In this document: in pieces, positions 47,125 to 55,859 of the stretch
Layout: every line of letters starts with the position of its first letter
Position numbering within the stretch: position 1 is the first letter of the stretch
From: Candidatus Nitrosopumilus sp. SW
Lineage (GTDB): Archaea > Thermoproteota > Nitrososphaeria > Nitrososphaerales > Nitrosopumilaceae
Assembly (NCBI RefSeq): GCF_006740685.1
Contig: NZ_CP035425.1
Span: 1,341,687 to 1,405,686, forward strand
Reading direction: 5' to 3'
DNA: 64,000 nucleotides
Position numbers and translations under genes: made by a program
Notes under the pieces: model-generated
The model's input: only the letters and a program-made list of their open reading frames with translations
Database searches by the model: none
Told to the model about the DNA's origin: nothing

Positions 47125-48891
47125 TTACATGAGGCTTTTGTCATGTGCTACTTTTTTCTGACCCTGATACAATGTGATCACTTCTTCGTTTGTAGATGCG
47201 TCCTCGGCCATTTTCTCAACTCTTATCTTTCCTGTAAACTTTGGAAATCTTAATGCAAGTCCTGCACCTTTTCTTACTTTGTCTCTAGCTGCTCTGTGAA
47301 TTGGACTAAGTGTAATTTCAGATGCGACCACTTCAATTACTAACTCTGGTTCAAACCACACATCTGCTTCCATCTCACTATCAATTCGTGGATTTTTCTT
47401 AATTGTTACTTTGGGGTTTAGAATTTGATACAATTGATCTAATGCCTCATCTGAAAAACCTGTACCTACTTTACAAATGCTGGTGAACATATCTTCATCT
47501 TCTTCATATGTTGCTAAAAGTAAAGTTCCGTAATTTCCTGTCCTTCGTCCCTTTCCAAAAAATCCTCCAATCACAACAAGATCTAAACTATCTCCTAATT
47601 CATTTTGATATTCTCTTTTGAGTTTAAGCCAATGACTTCCTCTTGATCCTGCTTGATATGGTTTGTCTAACATCTTTAACATTAATCCTTCACTTCCTGC
47701 ATTGATACTGTTTTCAAAAAAGTCTTCAATGTCGTTTTCATTTTTTACAATAGTCATTGGTATGTATTTTACAAAATCATCTTCTTTTACCACTTTTTCC
47801 ATCTTCTCTCTTCTTTCTTTATAGTCTAATTCCAAACAACTTTTTCCATTACAATACAAAACATCAAACAGATTAACTGTAATTGGATATTGCGTAACTG
47901 CTTTTTCAATCTTGTATTTTCTTCTTCTATGCATTAATTCTTGAAACGGCAAAAACTCTCCAGTGTTTTCATTGATTGCAACTGCTTCAGCCTCTAATAC
48001 TATGTTTTCAGCTTGAATTGATTTTGGAATTTTTTCTATAATGTCTGGATAATAACTTGAAATATTTTCTAAACTTCTTGAAAACAAAACTACTTTTTCT
48101 CCTTCGATGTGTAATTGTACTCTTTCCCCATCTAGTTTGTATTCAGCTGCAAATTCATTTCCCATTTTTTCAATTGCTTCTTGTTCACTCTTTACTCTGT
48201 CTGCAAGCATTGGTCTGATTGGATTAAACAAAATTATTTTGAACTTTTCGACTCCTTCTAATCCTTCAGTTGCCAAAACTTCTGCAACCTTTCCTAAATC
48301 ACTAGAAACATTGTATGCATGCTCCAAAATTTTTCTGTTTTCTTTGTTACCTGAAAATGCTATTGCTAATGCATCCATAACTGTATTTTCTGCAATTCCT
48401 AGTCTTAGTGTTCCTAGCAATATTTTTAGAATGAAACTTGCCTCCAATGGGCTTGCATCATTAAGTAGACTGGAAATGTATTTCATTTTCATGTCTTGTG
48501 ATCTGTTTCCTTCTAATTTTGCAATTTTGAAGAGTGTTTCATAGACTCTTTCAACTGTAATGTCTTCTACAAGAAATGTTGTCTGAGTTTTTTGTTCCAG
48601 TATTACAGTAGCAGCATGTCCTAGATCTCCTCCTTTTCTATACTCTTCCTCAATTTTTTTAATTGGAATTCCCGAAGATTTTGAAATTGCTCTTATTGCG
48701 AGTTTTTCTGCAACTCCTAATTCAACTCCTTCAAAATCTGGCCTAAGTTTACCTTGCAATAGATATACTATCTTTGAAATTACTTCTTGTGGGGTATTTT
48801 CAAATAATTCTACCAAGTATTGTGTTAATTCTAGTCTTTTTCTTGTTGATTCCATTTTGTTAAATGAATCAGCTAAGATGGAAAACTCCAT
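47125..48891 (-). CDS. lig: ATP-dependent DNA ligase
   Basis: A 588-aa archaeal LigI-type ligase. The N-terminal DNA-binding domain (~1-220) is followed by the nucleotidyl-transferase domain with motif I EYKLDGERVQLH (AMP-lysine near residue 252), motif III and motif IV GLMLKMLDKPY, and the OB-fold domain with the final SPIHRAARDKVRKG. It seals nicks at Okazaki joints and in repair. The length is standard. Confidence 0.95.
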   Translation of the reverse strand: MEFSILADSFNKMESTRKRLELTQYLVELFENTPQEVISKIVYLLQGKLRPDFEGVELGVAEKLAIRAISKSSGIPIKKIEEEYRKGGDLGHAATVILEQKTQTTFLVEDITVERVYETLFKIAKLEGNRSQDMKMKYISSLLNDASPLEASFILKILLGTLRLGIAENTVMDALAIAFSGNKENRKILEHAYNVSSDLGKVAEVLATEGLEGVEKFKIILFNPIRPMLADRVKSEQEAIEKMGNEFAAEYKLDGERVQLHIEGEKVVLFSRSLENISSYYPDIIEKIPKSIQAENIVLEAEAVAINENTGEFLPFQELMHRRRKYKIEKAVTQYPITVNLFDVLYCNGKSCLELDYKERREKMEKVVKEDDFVKYIPMTIVKNENDIEDFFENSINAGSEGLMLKMLDKPYQAGSRGSHWLKLKREYQNELGDSLDLVVIGGFFGKGRRTGNYGTLLLATYEEDEDMFTSICKVGTGFSDEALDQLYQILNPKVTIKKNPRIDSEMEADVWFEPELVIEVVASEITLSPIHRAARDKVRKGAGLALRFPKFTGKIRVEKMAEDASTNEEVITLYQGQKKVAHDKSLM

Positions 48892-48927
48892 TCTATTTCT
48901 TTGTGTGCTGTTGAATAAAAATTGAAT

Positions 48928-49335
48928 CTAGATGTATCTGAAAATTGTTGGTTTGTCTGACTTTGGAAGATCTGATACGAGCGCAAAATTGTATAATGGA
49001 TAAGATTTCTTGTATTGTTTCATAAAACTCCATGCAACATCATGTGTCTTGAACTCTGTCCTTAATCCGTCAATCTCACTCTTTTTTCCATATACGTCAA
49101 ATACTACTACTGAATACTGTTTTGGACGATTGTGGGGTTTTGCTTTGAGTAGCCATGCAAGTGCAAACACAAACACTGCTCCTAATACAACATACTCTCC
49201 TGCAACTTTGAAAAAGTCTAAGACTACTACTGGTATGGTCTTGCCAAATAACACTGCCATAAAATTTGAAAATGAAATTACTGCTAATGCTGTGAAAATA
49301 TACGTCTTCCAATCAAATATCTTTTGAAAATTCAT
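48928..49335 (-). CDS. Two-helix membrane protein
   Basis: A 135-aa protein with hydrophobic helices at about residues 13-33 (YIFTALAVISFSNFMAVLF) and 43-65 (AGEYVVLGAVFVFALAW), then a soluble cytoplasmic domain with KQYSVVVFDVYGKKSEIDGL and a C-terminal helix/strand pair. No family recognised. It lies just beyond the ligase gene. Function unknown. Confidence 0.65.
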   Translation of the reverse strand: MNFQKIFDWKTYIFTALAVISFSNFMAVLFGKTIPVVVLDFFKVAGEYVVLGAVFVFALAWLLKAKPHNRPKQYSVVVFDVYGKKSEIDGLRTEFKTHDVAWSFMKQYKKSYPLYNFALVSDLPKSDKPTIFRYI

Positions 49336-49403
49336 TCTTACCTGAGTCTTGTAAGGTCTTTTTCGATTTAACTATTTCTTATGATTTGCAGATTTTGAAA
49401 TGA

Positions 49404-50549
49404 CTAATCTGGATCTTCGTAATTCTCTTTTCTGTCACCACTGGATGTAGTTCCTTCCATTGGTTTCATCTTACTTTCAAGAACATCCATTCTAGCTCTG
49501 TATCCTTCTGCATATTCTAATTCTGATGGAACAAGTGTTGCTGGATGGATAAATCCTTGACTTCTAATTGACATAGCTTTTTCTGTGGCTCTTTCTCTAA
49601 TTAGATCCCAATCTGGAGTTGAGAATCCATCAAATGGTCCAGTAAACTTTCCATTATGCATGCTAAAGACAAGTGCTTCTACTATTGGAATACAAAAGTT
49701 GATTGTAGCTGCAGAGTTTAGTTTTACAGGCATCAATGGCATGTTATGACTTCCTCTTGTGTTTCCTGCAACAAAATGTGGATTGTTAAACACACTTCCT
49801 ACTTCTTCAGTTGCAGGGAATTTCTTTTGAGTTCTTACAACACAAATTGGATCGTCTTTTCCGACATATGTTCCTGCAATGTTGTGTAATCTGTCTGTTG
49901 AAGCTGCTAGAATTGGTTCTCCATCTTTTGTTGTAACTGAATCTACAACATATCTTCCTGGATACATTAATGCAGCTTCAATTGTTGGTTTGTCTTGCCA
50001 TAACTCTAATTCTGCAATCTGAGCTTTTTCAACATCCATGATATTGATTTTCACTCCCTCTGCAAGATTCTTGTTTACAATCAATCCTGTATTACTTAGT
50101 GCATCTACAAACATTCTGTAAATTGGATAGTTGAATGCACCTGGTTCTGTTTTGTCTGCTGCAAATACTGTAAATGCCTCATTTGGTCTTTCTTCAAATT
50201 CCATCTCTGCAACTCCTGGACCCATTCCTTTTACGTTTCCAGAAAATGAATCTTTGAGCAAATCTTGTCCTGCTCCATACAATCCTTCTTCTTTAGCAAC
50301 TTGAGTTCCTGCCATGAATGCATCCCATGCTAATTTGTGAATCTGTTGATTGTCCACTCCATGAGTATGAGACATTACGATGTGAGTGTCATCACCACAA
50401 TATCCTATGTAATAATCAATAAGCAAATCTGCTGAATTTTTAACGGTATTTTTAATTGCGTCTAATAGTCCGTCACTAGGTTTTGTGTGTCCTCCAACAC
50501 CGCCAACATCGGCTTTGATAACTGAAACTGTAATTTTCATATCTTCCAT
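49404..50549 (-). CDS. fbp: Archaeal bifunctional FBP aldolase/phosphatase
   Basis: A 381-aa class V FBP aldolase/phosphatase of the gluconeogenic kind. It begins KITVSVIKADVGGVGGHTKP, has YIGYCGDDTHIVMSHTHGVDN (metal site, ~50-70) and the later AADKTEPGAFNYPIYRMF and GPFDGFSTPDWD regions. The enzyme makes fructose-6-phosphate from triose phosphates in one active site. Length is normal; a C-terminal acidic tail (YEDPD) closes it. It is divergent from EF-1A. Confidence 0.93.
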   Translation of the reverse strand: MEDMKITVSVIKADVGGVGGHTKPSDGLLDAIKNTVKNSADLLIDYYIGYCGDDTHIVMSHTHGVDNQQIHKLAWDAFMAGTQVAKEEGLYGAGQDLLKDSFSGNVKGMGPGVAEMEFEERPNEAFTVFAADKTEPGAFNYPIYRMFVDALSNTGLIVNKNLAEGVKINIMDVEKAQIAELELWQDKPTIEAALMYPGRYVVDSVTTKDGEPILAASTDRLHNIAGTYVGKDDPICVVRTQKKFPATEEVGSVFNNPHFVAGNTRGSHNMPLMPVKLNSAATINFCIPIVEALVFSMHNGKFTGPFDGFSTPDWDLIRERATEKAMSIRSQGFIHPATLVPSELEYAEGYRARMDVLESKMKPMEGTTSSGDRKENYEDPD

Positions 50550-50670
50550 TTTTGGACCTTTGATTTATGTGCTTTTAGCAAAGTCTTCTGATCTGAAATT
50601 AATTGAAAAATTTTAGATTTTTTTTCAAAAATTCATAACAGTAATAAATGCCCTCAGATACGCACTCTAC

Positions 50671-51969
50671 ATGGCAGATAAACCACACTTGAACCTGATT
50701 GTTACAGGTCATATTGATAATGGAAAATCAACAACTATGGGTCATTTCTTGATGGATCTTGGTGTTGTAGATGAAAGAACAATTGCAGCACATGCATCCG
50801 AATCCGAGAAGACCGGAAAAGGTGATACTTTCAAGTATGCATGGGTTATGGATAACATTAAGGATGAAAGAGAGAGAGGTATTACAATCGATCTTGCATT
50901 CCAAAAGTTTGAGTCTCCAAAGTACTTCTTTACTTTGATTGACGCTCCTGGTCACAGGGACTTTATTAAAAACATGATTACTGGTGCTTCTGAAGCCGAT
51001 GCAGCAGTCTTAGTACTTTCAGCAAAAGAAGGTGAAACCGACACTGCAATCGCAGCAGGTGGTCAAGCAAGAGAACACGCATTCTTGCTCAAGACTTTAG
51101 GTGTAAACCAACTAATCGTTGCAATCAACAAAATGGATGATAGTAACTATTCTGAAGAAGCATTCAAAGTAGCCAAAGAAAAAGGTGAAAAATTAGTTAA
51201 ATCTGTAGGTTACAAACTAGAAAACGTACCATTCATTCCAGTTTCTGGATGGAAAGGCGATAACTTGGTTAAGAAATCTGAGAACATGCCATGGTACTCT
51301 GGTAAAACACTACTTGAAGCATTTGATGACTTTACAGTATCTGAAAAACCAACTGGTAAACCACTACGTGTTCCAATTCAAGACGTTTACACCATTACTG
51401 GTGTCGGAACAGTACCTGTAGGTAGAGTTGAAACAGGAGTTATGAAAGCAGGCGACAAAATTGTTGTAATGCCTTCAGGCGCTCCTGGTGAAATCAAATC
51501 TATTGAAACTCACCACACAGAGATGCCATCTGCAGAAGCAGGTGATAACATTGGTTTCAACCTTAGAGGTGTTGAAAAGAAAGATATCAAGAGAGGAGAT
51601 GTTCTCGGAAGTCCTGACGCTCCACCAAAAGTTGCTAAAGAATTCAAAGCACAAATTATTGTAATTCACCACCCAACAGCAATTGCTCCTGGTTATACTC
51701 CAGTTATGCACGCACACACTGCACAAGTTGCAGCAACAGTTACTGAGTTCTTACAAAAGATCAACCCAGCATCTGGTGCCGTTGAGGAAGAAAATCCAAA
51801 ATTCCTTAAAGTTGGAGATTCCGCAATTGTCAAAATTAGACCGGTAAGACCAACTTGTATCGAAACTTTCCAAGAGTTCCCTGAAATGGGTAGATTCGCC
51901 CTTAGAGATATGGGTGCAACTATCGCAGCAGGAATCGTTAAGGAAATTACCGAAGAGTACAAACCATAG
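50671..51969 (+). CDS. tuf: Elongation factor 1-alpha
   Basis: A 432-aa aEF-1A. GTP motifs: G1 GHIDNGKST (~12-20), G3 DAPGHRD, G4 NKMD; domain II and III follow with the usual RVETGVMKAG and HAHTAQVAA stretches. It delivers aminoacyl-tRNA to the ribosome. In many family members the G1 motif reads GHVDHGKS, so the Asn replacing the last His is notable. The gene leads EF-1A, S10 and RpoP in that order, with S10 11 nt downstream, a conserved archaeal operon. Codon use leans to C-ending codons, a sign of high expression. Confidence 0.97.
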   Translation: MADKPHLNLIVTGHIDNGKSTTMGHFLMDLGVVDERTIAAHASESEKTGKGDTFKYAWVMDNIKDERERGITIDLAFQKFESPKYFFTLIDAPGHRDFIKNMITGASEADAAVLVLSAKEGETDTAIAAGGQAREHAFLLKTLGVNQLIVAINKMDDSNYSEEAFKVAKEKGEKLVKSVGYKLENVPFIPVSGWKGDNLVKKSENMPWYSGKTLLEAFDDFTVSEKPTGKPLRVPIQDVYTITGVGTVPVGRVETGVMKAGDKIVVMPSGAPGEIKSIETHHTEMPSAEAGDNIGFNLRGVEKKDIKRGDVLGSPDAPPKVAKEFKAQIIVIHHPTAIAPGYTPVMHAHTAQVAATVTEFLQKINPASGAVEEENPKFLKVGDSAIVKIRPVRPTCIETFQEFPEMGRFALRDMGATIAAGIVKEITEEYKP

Positions 51970-51980
51970 GCGGATTTTTT

Positions 51981-52289
51981 ATGACCCAAACCGCCCGTGT
52001 AAAACTCACATCCACTAGCCTACCAAAACTAGATGGTGTATGTGGGGAAATCATGGGTATCGGTAAAAAAACTGGTGTTAAGGTAAAGGGTCCAACCCCA
52101 CTTCCTGTAAAAAGACTACATGTTGCTACTAGAAAATCTCCATGTGGTAGTGGAACTGAAACCTATGAAAAATGGGAGATGAAAATGCATAGAAGAATTA
52201 TCAATATCAACGCTGATGATAAAGCCATTAGACAACTCATGAGACTAAAAATCCCTGACGATGTATACATTGAACTCTCATTAACATAA
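51981..52289 (+). CDS. rps10: Ribosomal protein S10 (uS10)
   Basis: A 102-aa uS10 protein with ARVKLTSTSLPKLDGVCGEI at the N-terminus, the loop region PTPLPVKRLHVATRKSPCGS, and HRRIININADDKAIRQLM at the end. It belongs to the 30S head and binds 16S rRNA. It lies 11 nt after EF-1A. Length matches archaeal S10. Confidence 0.97.
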   Translation: MTQTARVKLTSTSLPKLDGVCGEIMGIGKKTGVKVKGPTPLPVKRLHVATRKSPCGSGTETYEKWEMKMHRRIININADDKAIRQLMRLKIPDDVYIELSLT

Positions 52290-52320
52290 TCTCTAAATTA
52301 CAGAAATTTTGATGATAAAC

Positions 52321-52515
52321 ATGGCTGAAGAAAACTTTGATGAAGTAGAAGAAACACCTGTTGAGACATTTGATGTAAATTATTCTTGCCTTAGATGTGG
52401 AACAATGGTTTCAAACACTGAATTATCTAGATTACCTGAAATCAAATGTATTTGTGGATTCAGAGTATTTACCAAAGTAAGACCTCCAGTAGTTAAAACA
52501 GTTAAAGCAATTTAA
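52321..52515 (+). CDS. rpoP: DNA-directed RNA polymerase subunit P (Rpo12)
   Basis: The ATG at 52321 gives 64 aa starting MAEENFDEVEETP; a TTG at 52309 is possible but adds only four residues. The zinc site is CLRCGTMV plus IKCICGFRVF (CxxC...CxC), and the closing RPPVVKTVKAI is typical of RpoP. It is a small assembly/scaffold subunit of archaeal RNA polymerase, with a eukaryotic counterpart, Rpb12. It completes the EF-1A-S10 operon. Confidence 0.92.
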   Translation: MAEENFDEVEETPVETFDVNYSCLRCGTMVSNTELSRLPEIKCICGFRVFTKVRPPVVKTVKAI

Positions 52516-52713
52516 TCATCTGTCTTTTTTGTAACTGTGTTCTTTTTGCAAATGAGTTCTCATATCTTCCATGTTTGAAAAAAATTTGTTACATTCTTTG
52601 CAATCGTATTGCAAATCTTTTCCATGAACGATTTGTTTGTGATTCATCAATTCTTCTTGTTTTGAAAACTTACTGTTGCAAATATTACATTTAATTTTCT
52701 TAAAAAAACCCAA
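52516..52713 (-). CDS. Two-finger C2H2 protein
   Basis: A 65-aa protein with two classical C2H2 fingers: KCNICNSKFSKQEELMNHKQ with following H, and DCKECNKFFSNMEDMRTHLQ with KEH. Both keep the aromatic and Leu core positions. It likely binds DNA. It is 3 nt from the three-repeat zinc protein at 52717, and directly abuts the RpoP stop on the other strand. Confidence 0.85.
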   Translation of the reverse strand: MGFFKKIKCNICNSKFSKQEELMNHKQIVHGKDLQYDCKECNKFFSNMEDMRTHLQKEHSYKKDR

Positions 52714-52716
52714 CTG

Positions 52717-53127
52717 TTATCCTAACTCTGCTTTTTTTTCATCCCAACATTTTCTACATAACTGTCCATCAATCTTCCATTTTCCTTTTGGATTGTATCT
52801 GATTAATCCCATTTTACCTCCACATAATGAACAGAAATTCTTCTTTTTTCCATGAGACTCTTCTTTTTTATCAAAACATGTTTTGCAGAGAAGACCTTCC
52901 ATATCCCACTGCCATCTTGGTTCCCACAAATCTGTAATTTTTTGAGTTTTACCACATTCTACACATGGTTGTCTTACTTTACCTTCGTAGTACTCTTTTT
53001 GTTTGTCAAAATGACAATCTCCACAAAGTGGACCTTTGATGTTCCATTCTCTTTTTGGTTTGTGTTTGTGGGTTAGTTCTTTATTGCAAATAGTACAATG
53101 TGATGGTTTTTTACTAAATAATCCCAT
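52717..53127 (-). CDS. Protein with three tandem zinc-ribbon repeats
   Basis: The 136-aa protein consists of three repeats of a CxxC...W-x-hydrophobic-G-x-LCxxC unit: HCTICNKELTHK...LCGDCHFD, PCVECGKTQKI...LLCKTCFD and FCSLCGGKMGL...LCRKCWDE. Each includes an aromatic RW/KW-IKG or MEG turn. The repeated module suggests three zinc-binding domains in a row, a rare layout. Function may be in nucleic-acid or protein binding. It is the first gene of the pair with the two-finger protein. Confidence 0.75.
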   Translation of the reverse strand: MGLFSKKPSHCTICNKELTHKHKPKREWNIKGPLCGDCHFDKQKEYYEGKVRQPCVECGKTQKITDLWEPRWQWDMEGLLCKTCFDKKEESHGKKKNFCSLCGGKMGLIRYNPKGKWKIDGQLCRKCWDEKKAELG

Positions 53128-53191
53128 TCCAAATCTACCTAATACAGCTTATTCTATAAATGTAAACAAAATAAAAATAACAAAAAAGCGT

Positions 53192-53314
53192 TTATTCGCT
53201 TAGAATTTTTTCAAGAGCTTGGCTTGCATTGAGCATACCGTTTCTTTTGGCATACTCTTCGATCATTTTGTATTGTTTTTCAGTAAAACATACAGGCATT
53301 GAACGTCTTTCCAT
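53192..53314 (-). CDS. Ribbon-helix-helix protein, 40 aa
   Basis: ATG at 53312-53314 starts 40 codons: MERRSMPVCFTEKQYKMIEE, then AKRNGMLNASQALEKILSE. The strand and two helices fit the RHH fold, with the Asn-Ala-Ser turn before helix 2. It may regulate or act as an antitoxin, but no toxin gene adjoins. The 16 bp before its start match a stretch in the RHH gene at 36165. Confidence 0.6.
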   Translation of the reverse strand: MERRSMPVCFTEKQYKMIEEYAKRNGMLNASQALEKILSE

Positions 53315-53388
53315 GAATAACAATAGTATTTTTTACTAATATCCTTTTCTCTCGGAAGATATTTCAAACCAGTTTCTTACTTTGAAGT

Positions 53389-53898
53389 ATGGTGAAGAGA
53401 AGACAGATCCTAGTAATTGGTCATAATACCAAAGGGTGTTTGCCTGAACATGAAAAAATTGCTTATGATGTTGGATCAGAGGTTGCAAAATCTGATTCTG
53501 TTCTAATTTGTGGTGGATTGGGAGGTGTAATGACTGCAGCAGCTCACGGAGCAAAGGATGCAGGCGGTTTGACTATTGGAATAATCCCTCAAAACGATCC
53601 CGCTGAAGCAAATGAGTACTGTGACATTGTTATTCCAACTGGCATGGGCTTGGCACGTGATTTTCTTAATGCATTATCTGCTGATGGTGTGGTGATTGTT
53701 GGTGGTGGTTCTGGAACTTTATCTGAGACTTGCGCTGCATACATGCACAAAAAACCAATGGTCGCAATCCGAAATTTGGATAGTTCTGTTGATCCGTTCA
53801 TCGATGGTTATCTTGATCATAGAAAAAATGTCAAAATAATTGGAGTTGATACTCCTCAAGAAGCAATTACAAAAATTCTAGAATTGATCTCTGCATAA
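53389..53898 (+). CDS. LOG/TIGR00725-type Rossmann protein
   Basis: A 169-aa protein with LICGGLGGVMTAAAHGAKDAG (~39-59), the VIVGGGSGTLSETCAAYMHKKP segment (~102-123) and the ARDFLNALSADG stretch between. The fold matches lysine-decarboxylase-like (LOG) Rossmann proteins of the TIGR00725 group, mostly uncharacterised; relatives cleave nucleoside monophosphates. The usual PGGxGTxxE appears as GGGSGTLSE. It likely acts on nucleotides. Confidence 0.8.
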   Translation: MVKRRQILVIGHNTKGCLPEHEKIAYDVGSEVAKSDSVLICGGLGGVMTAAAHGAKDAGGLTIGIIPQNDPAEANEYCDIVIPTGMGLARDFLNALSADGVVIVGGGSGTLSETCAAYMHKKPMVAIRNLDSSVDPFIDGYLDHRKNVKIIGVDTPQEAITKILELISA

Positions 53899-53930
53899 TA
53901 TTCTTTAATCAAAAGAGTGTACATTATACA

Positions 53931-54182
53931 ATGCCAATTCAAAATGATGAAGAATGCAAACAACTCATTGACAAATTAGACAAGGGATTGCCTCCTCAAA
54001 TGATTGATGAAATTATATCTTATCTTGAGAAAACAAACAACTCTGAATTTACAATGACTTTGGTAAAATACTTGAACAATCAAAACATTCAATCACGAAA
54101 CTCTGTTTGGGCATTAAGTAGTCAAATTGCAATGGTTGGAGAAGATGTTGGTAAAATCAAAGAGCATTTAGGAATTACTTGA
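53931..54182 (+). CDS. Hypothetical helical protein, 83 aa
   Basis: A small predicted all-helical protein (ECKQLIDKLDKGLPPQMIDE, then EFTMTLVKYLNNQ and VWALSSQIAMVGEDVGKIKE). It lies 32 nt after the LOG-type gene and ends 1 nt before the convergent dehydrogenase stop. No motif recognised, function unknown. Confidence 0.6.
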   Translation: MPIQNDEECKQLIDKLDKGLPPQMIDEIISYLEKTNNSEFTMTLVKYLNNQNIQSRNSVWALSSQIAMVGEDVGKIKEHLGIT

Positions 54183-54183
54183 T

Positions 54184-55323
54184 TTACTGCATGGATACAA
54201 GTAGTGGGTCTGGTTTGTAGAATTCACCGTGCTCTTCGGCAAGCTTGTTTAACTCATCTACAATATTTTTGATGCCTATCTCTTTTGCAGTCTCAAATAA
54301 TGGCTTTTTTAATCCTAAACCTAACTGAGCAGCTTTTTCAATTTCATCAATGTCGCTTGCTCCATTTGTTACAAGCCATGCTGCGTTGTTTAGAATGTTT
54401 GCGACAAGTTGAATTGGATTGCATTTCTCTGCTAATTCTTCAGATAGTGCCACTCTTTCATATTTGTCATCAGAATATTTGTAATAACCTTCTCCAGATT
54501 TTTGTCCCAGTTTTTTCTCATCAAACATTTTTTCAACTAGTGGATGTGGATTGATTACTTTTTTGTCTCTCAAATGCATTTCAACTGTTGCTTTGTGAAT
54601 AACATCCATACCTGTAAAATCTGCTAACTCAAAGATGCCCATTGGAAATCCTAGTTTGAATTTAACTGCTGAATCAATTTCTTCAAGAGTTGCACCTGTT
54701 CTGTCTTTAACAAAACATGCTTCATGAACCATTGGGATGAATAGTCTGTTAATGATAAAACCTGGAACATCTTTTCTACACAAAACTGCTTGTTTGTTAA
54801 CTGACTTTACATAATCTTTAGTCAAATCCGTAACTTCTTGAGATGTTTTTTCACCTGGAATCACTTCTACCAATTTCATAAGTTGTGGGGGATTGAAGAA
54901 ATGAATTCCTATGAACTTCTCTGGTCTTGATGTTGTATTTGCAATCTCTGTAATTGGTAGGGTGCTTGTGTTTGATGCAAAGATAACTTCTGGTGCAGCA
55001 ACTTCATCAAGTTCTGCATATACCTTTTTCTTCAAATCCATAATTTCTGGAACTACCTCGATTACCAATTCTGCATCTTTCACTGCTTCTTTCAAATCTA
55101 CAACTGGTTTAATTCTGCCAAAAATTGCATCTCCTTCTTCTTTTGAAATTTTTTCTTTTGAAACTAGTTTATCTAAACTCCATCTGATTTTTTCCATGGC
55201 CTTGTCCAAAAATTCTTGTTTGATGTCTCTTAGAACGATGTTGTATCCTGCTGTGGCTGAAACTTGGGCAATACCGTGTCCCATCACTCCTGAACCCAAG
55301 ACTGTGATATTTTTTATCGTCAT
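54184..55323 (-). CDS. 3-hydroxyacyl-CoA dehydrogenase
   Basis: A 379-aa enzyme with NAD motif VLGSGVMGHGIAQ at ~9-21, catalytic-region IHFFNPPQLMKLVEVIPG (~140-157, His-Glu pair) and the C-terminal 3HCDH domain (VPGFIINRLFIP and GFPMGIFELADFTGMDV). It oxidises (S)-3-hydroxybutyryl-CoA or similar to the ketone. In thaumarchaea this step belongs to the 3-hydroxypropionate/4-hydroxybutyrate CO2-fixation cycle, and a role there is a fair inference. A second C-terminal domain repeat extends the protein past the common ~290 aa. Confidence 0.9.
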   Translation of the reverse strand: MTIKNITVLGSGVMGHGIAQVSATAGYNIVLRDIKQEFLDKAMEKIRWSLDKLVSKEKISKEEGDAIFGRIKPVVDLKEAVKDAELVIEVVPEIMDLKKKVYAELDEVAAPEVIFASNTSTLPITEIANTTSRPEKFIGIHFFNPPQLMKLVEVIPGEKTSQEVTDLTKDYVKSVNKQAVLCRKDVPGFIINRLFIPMVHEACFVKDRTGATLEEIDSAVKFKLGFPMGIFELADFTGMDVIHKATVEMHLRDKKVINPHPLVEKMFDEKKLGQKSGEGYYKYSDDKYERVALSEELAEKCNPIQLVANILNNAAWLVTNGASDIDEIEKAAQLGLGLKKPLFETAKEIGIKNIVDELNKLAEEHGEFYKPDPLLVSMQ

Positions 55324-55377
55324 GTTTTTCCAAAAATCACGTATCCTTTATAATGTATTTCAAAATTTTAAGAAAAT

Positions 55378-55545
55378 ATGGGTTTGTTCAAACGTAACAA
55401 AGACAATGACAGTAAAACAAAATGTGATACTTGTGGTACAGAACTGCATGATCCTGAACGCTTGAAAAGACATATGAAAAAAGCACATGGAAATGTTCCT
55501 GCAAAGAAATTAGATCCTAATGCAGGTGACGGCGGTACCTGGTAG
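55378..55545 (+). CDS. Single C2H2 zinc-finger protein, 55 aa
   Basis: ATG at 55378 opens 55 codons with KCDTCGTELHDPERLKRHMK then HGNVPAKK, a CX2C...HX4H finger very like those at 41427 and 52516. The gene at 55546 starts on the very next base after its stop, so the two are probably cotranscribed. Confidence 0.75.
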   Translation: MGLFKRNKDNDSKTKCDTCGTELHDPERLKRHMKKAHGNVPAKKLDPNAGDGGTW

Positions 55546-55824
55546 ATGGAACTTAGTTCAAGTCAAAAAGCCGGATTGGTTTTTGGGGGTGCTTTTGTAG
55601 TGGCAGGATTGGTATTGTCGACTCTAGTTTTCCCATTTTGGAATTTAATTAGAGAAGATGTGTCTGAAGAAGTTGAAATTTTGAGTAATGATAACGGGAT
55701 ATGCTATGTTGAAACCCGTGATGATATTCCTAAAACTATTGAAAATTGCATTATGCAACCTGGTGATGTGGTAACTATAATGTATGGTGAAGGTTTGGCA
55801 TGGGCAACAATTACTGAACCGTGA
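55546..55824 (+). CDS. Small membrane-anchored extracellular protein
   Basis: A 92-aa protein with one membrane helix at ~10-32 (GLVFGGAFVVAGLVLSTLVFPF) and an outside part having CYVETRDD, ENCIMQPGDVVTIM. The order (TM, EEV strand, Cys, Cys, GD-V) parallels that of the protein at 36362. It begins immediately after the C2H2 gene's stop, with no intergenic base. Function unknown. Confidence 0.65.
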   Translation: MELSSSQKAGLVFGGAFVVAGLVLSTLVFPFWNLIREDVSEEVEILSNDNGICYVETRDDIPKTIENCIMQPGDVVTIMYGEGLAWATITEP

Positions 55825-55859
55825 TTAATGATTTAATATTAAAAAAAATATGAAGTACC

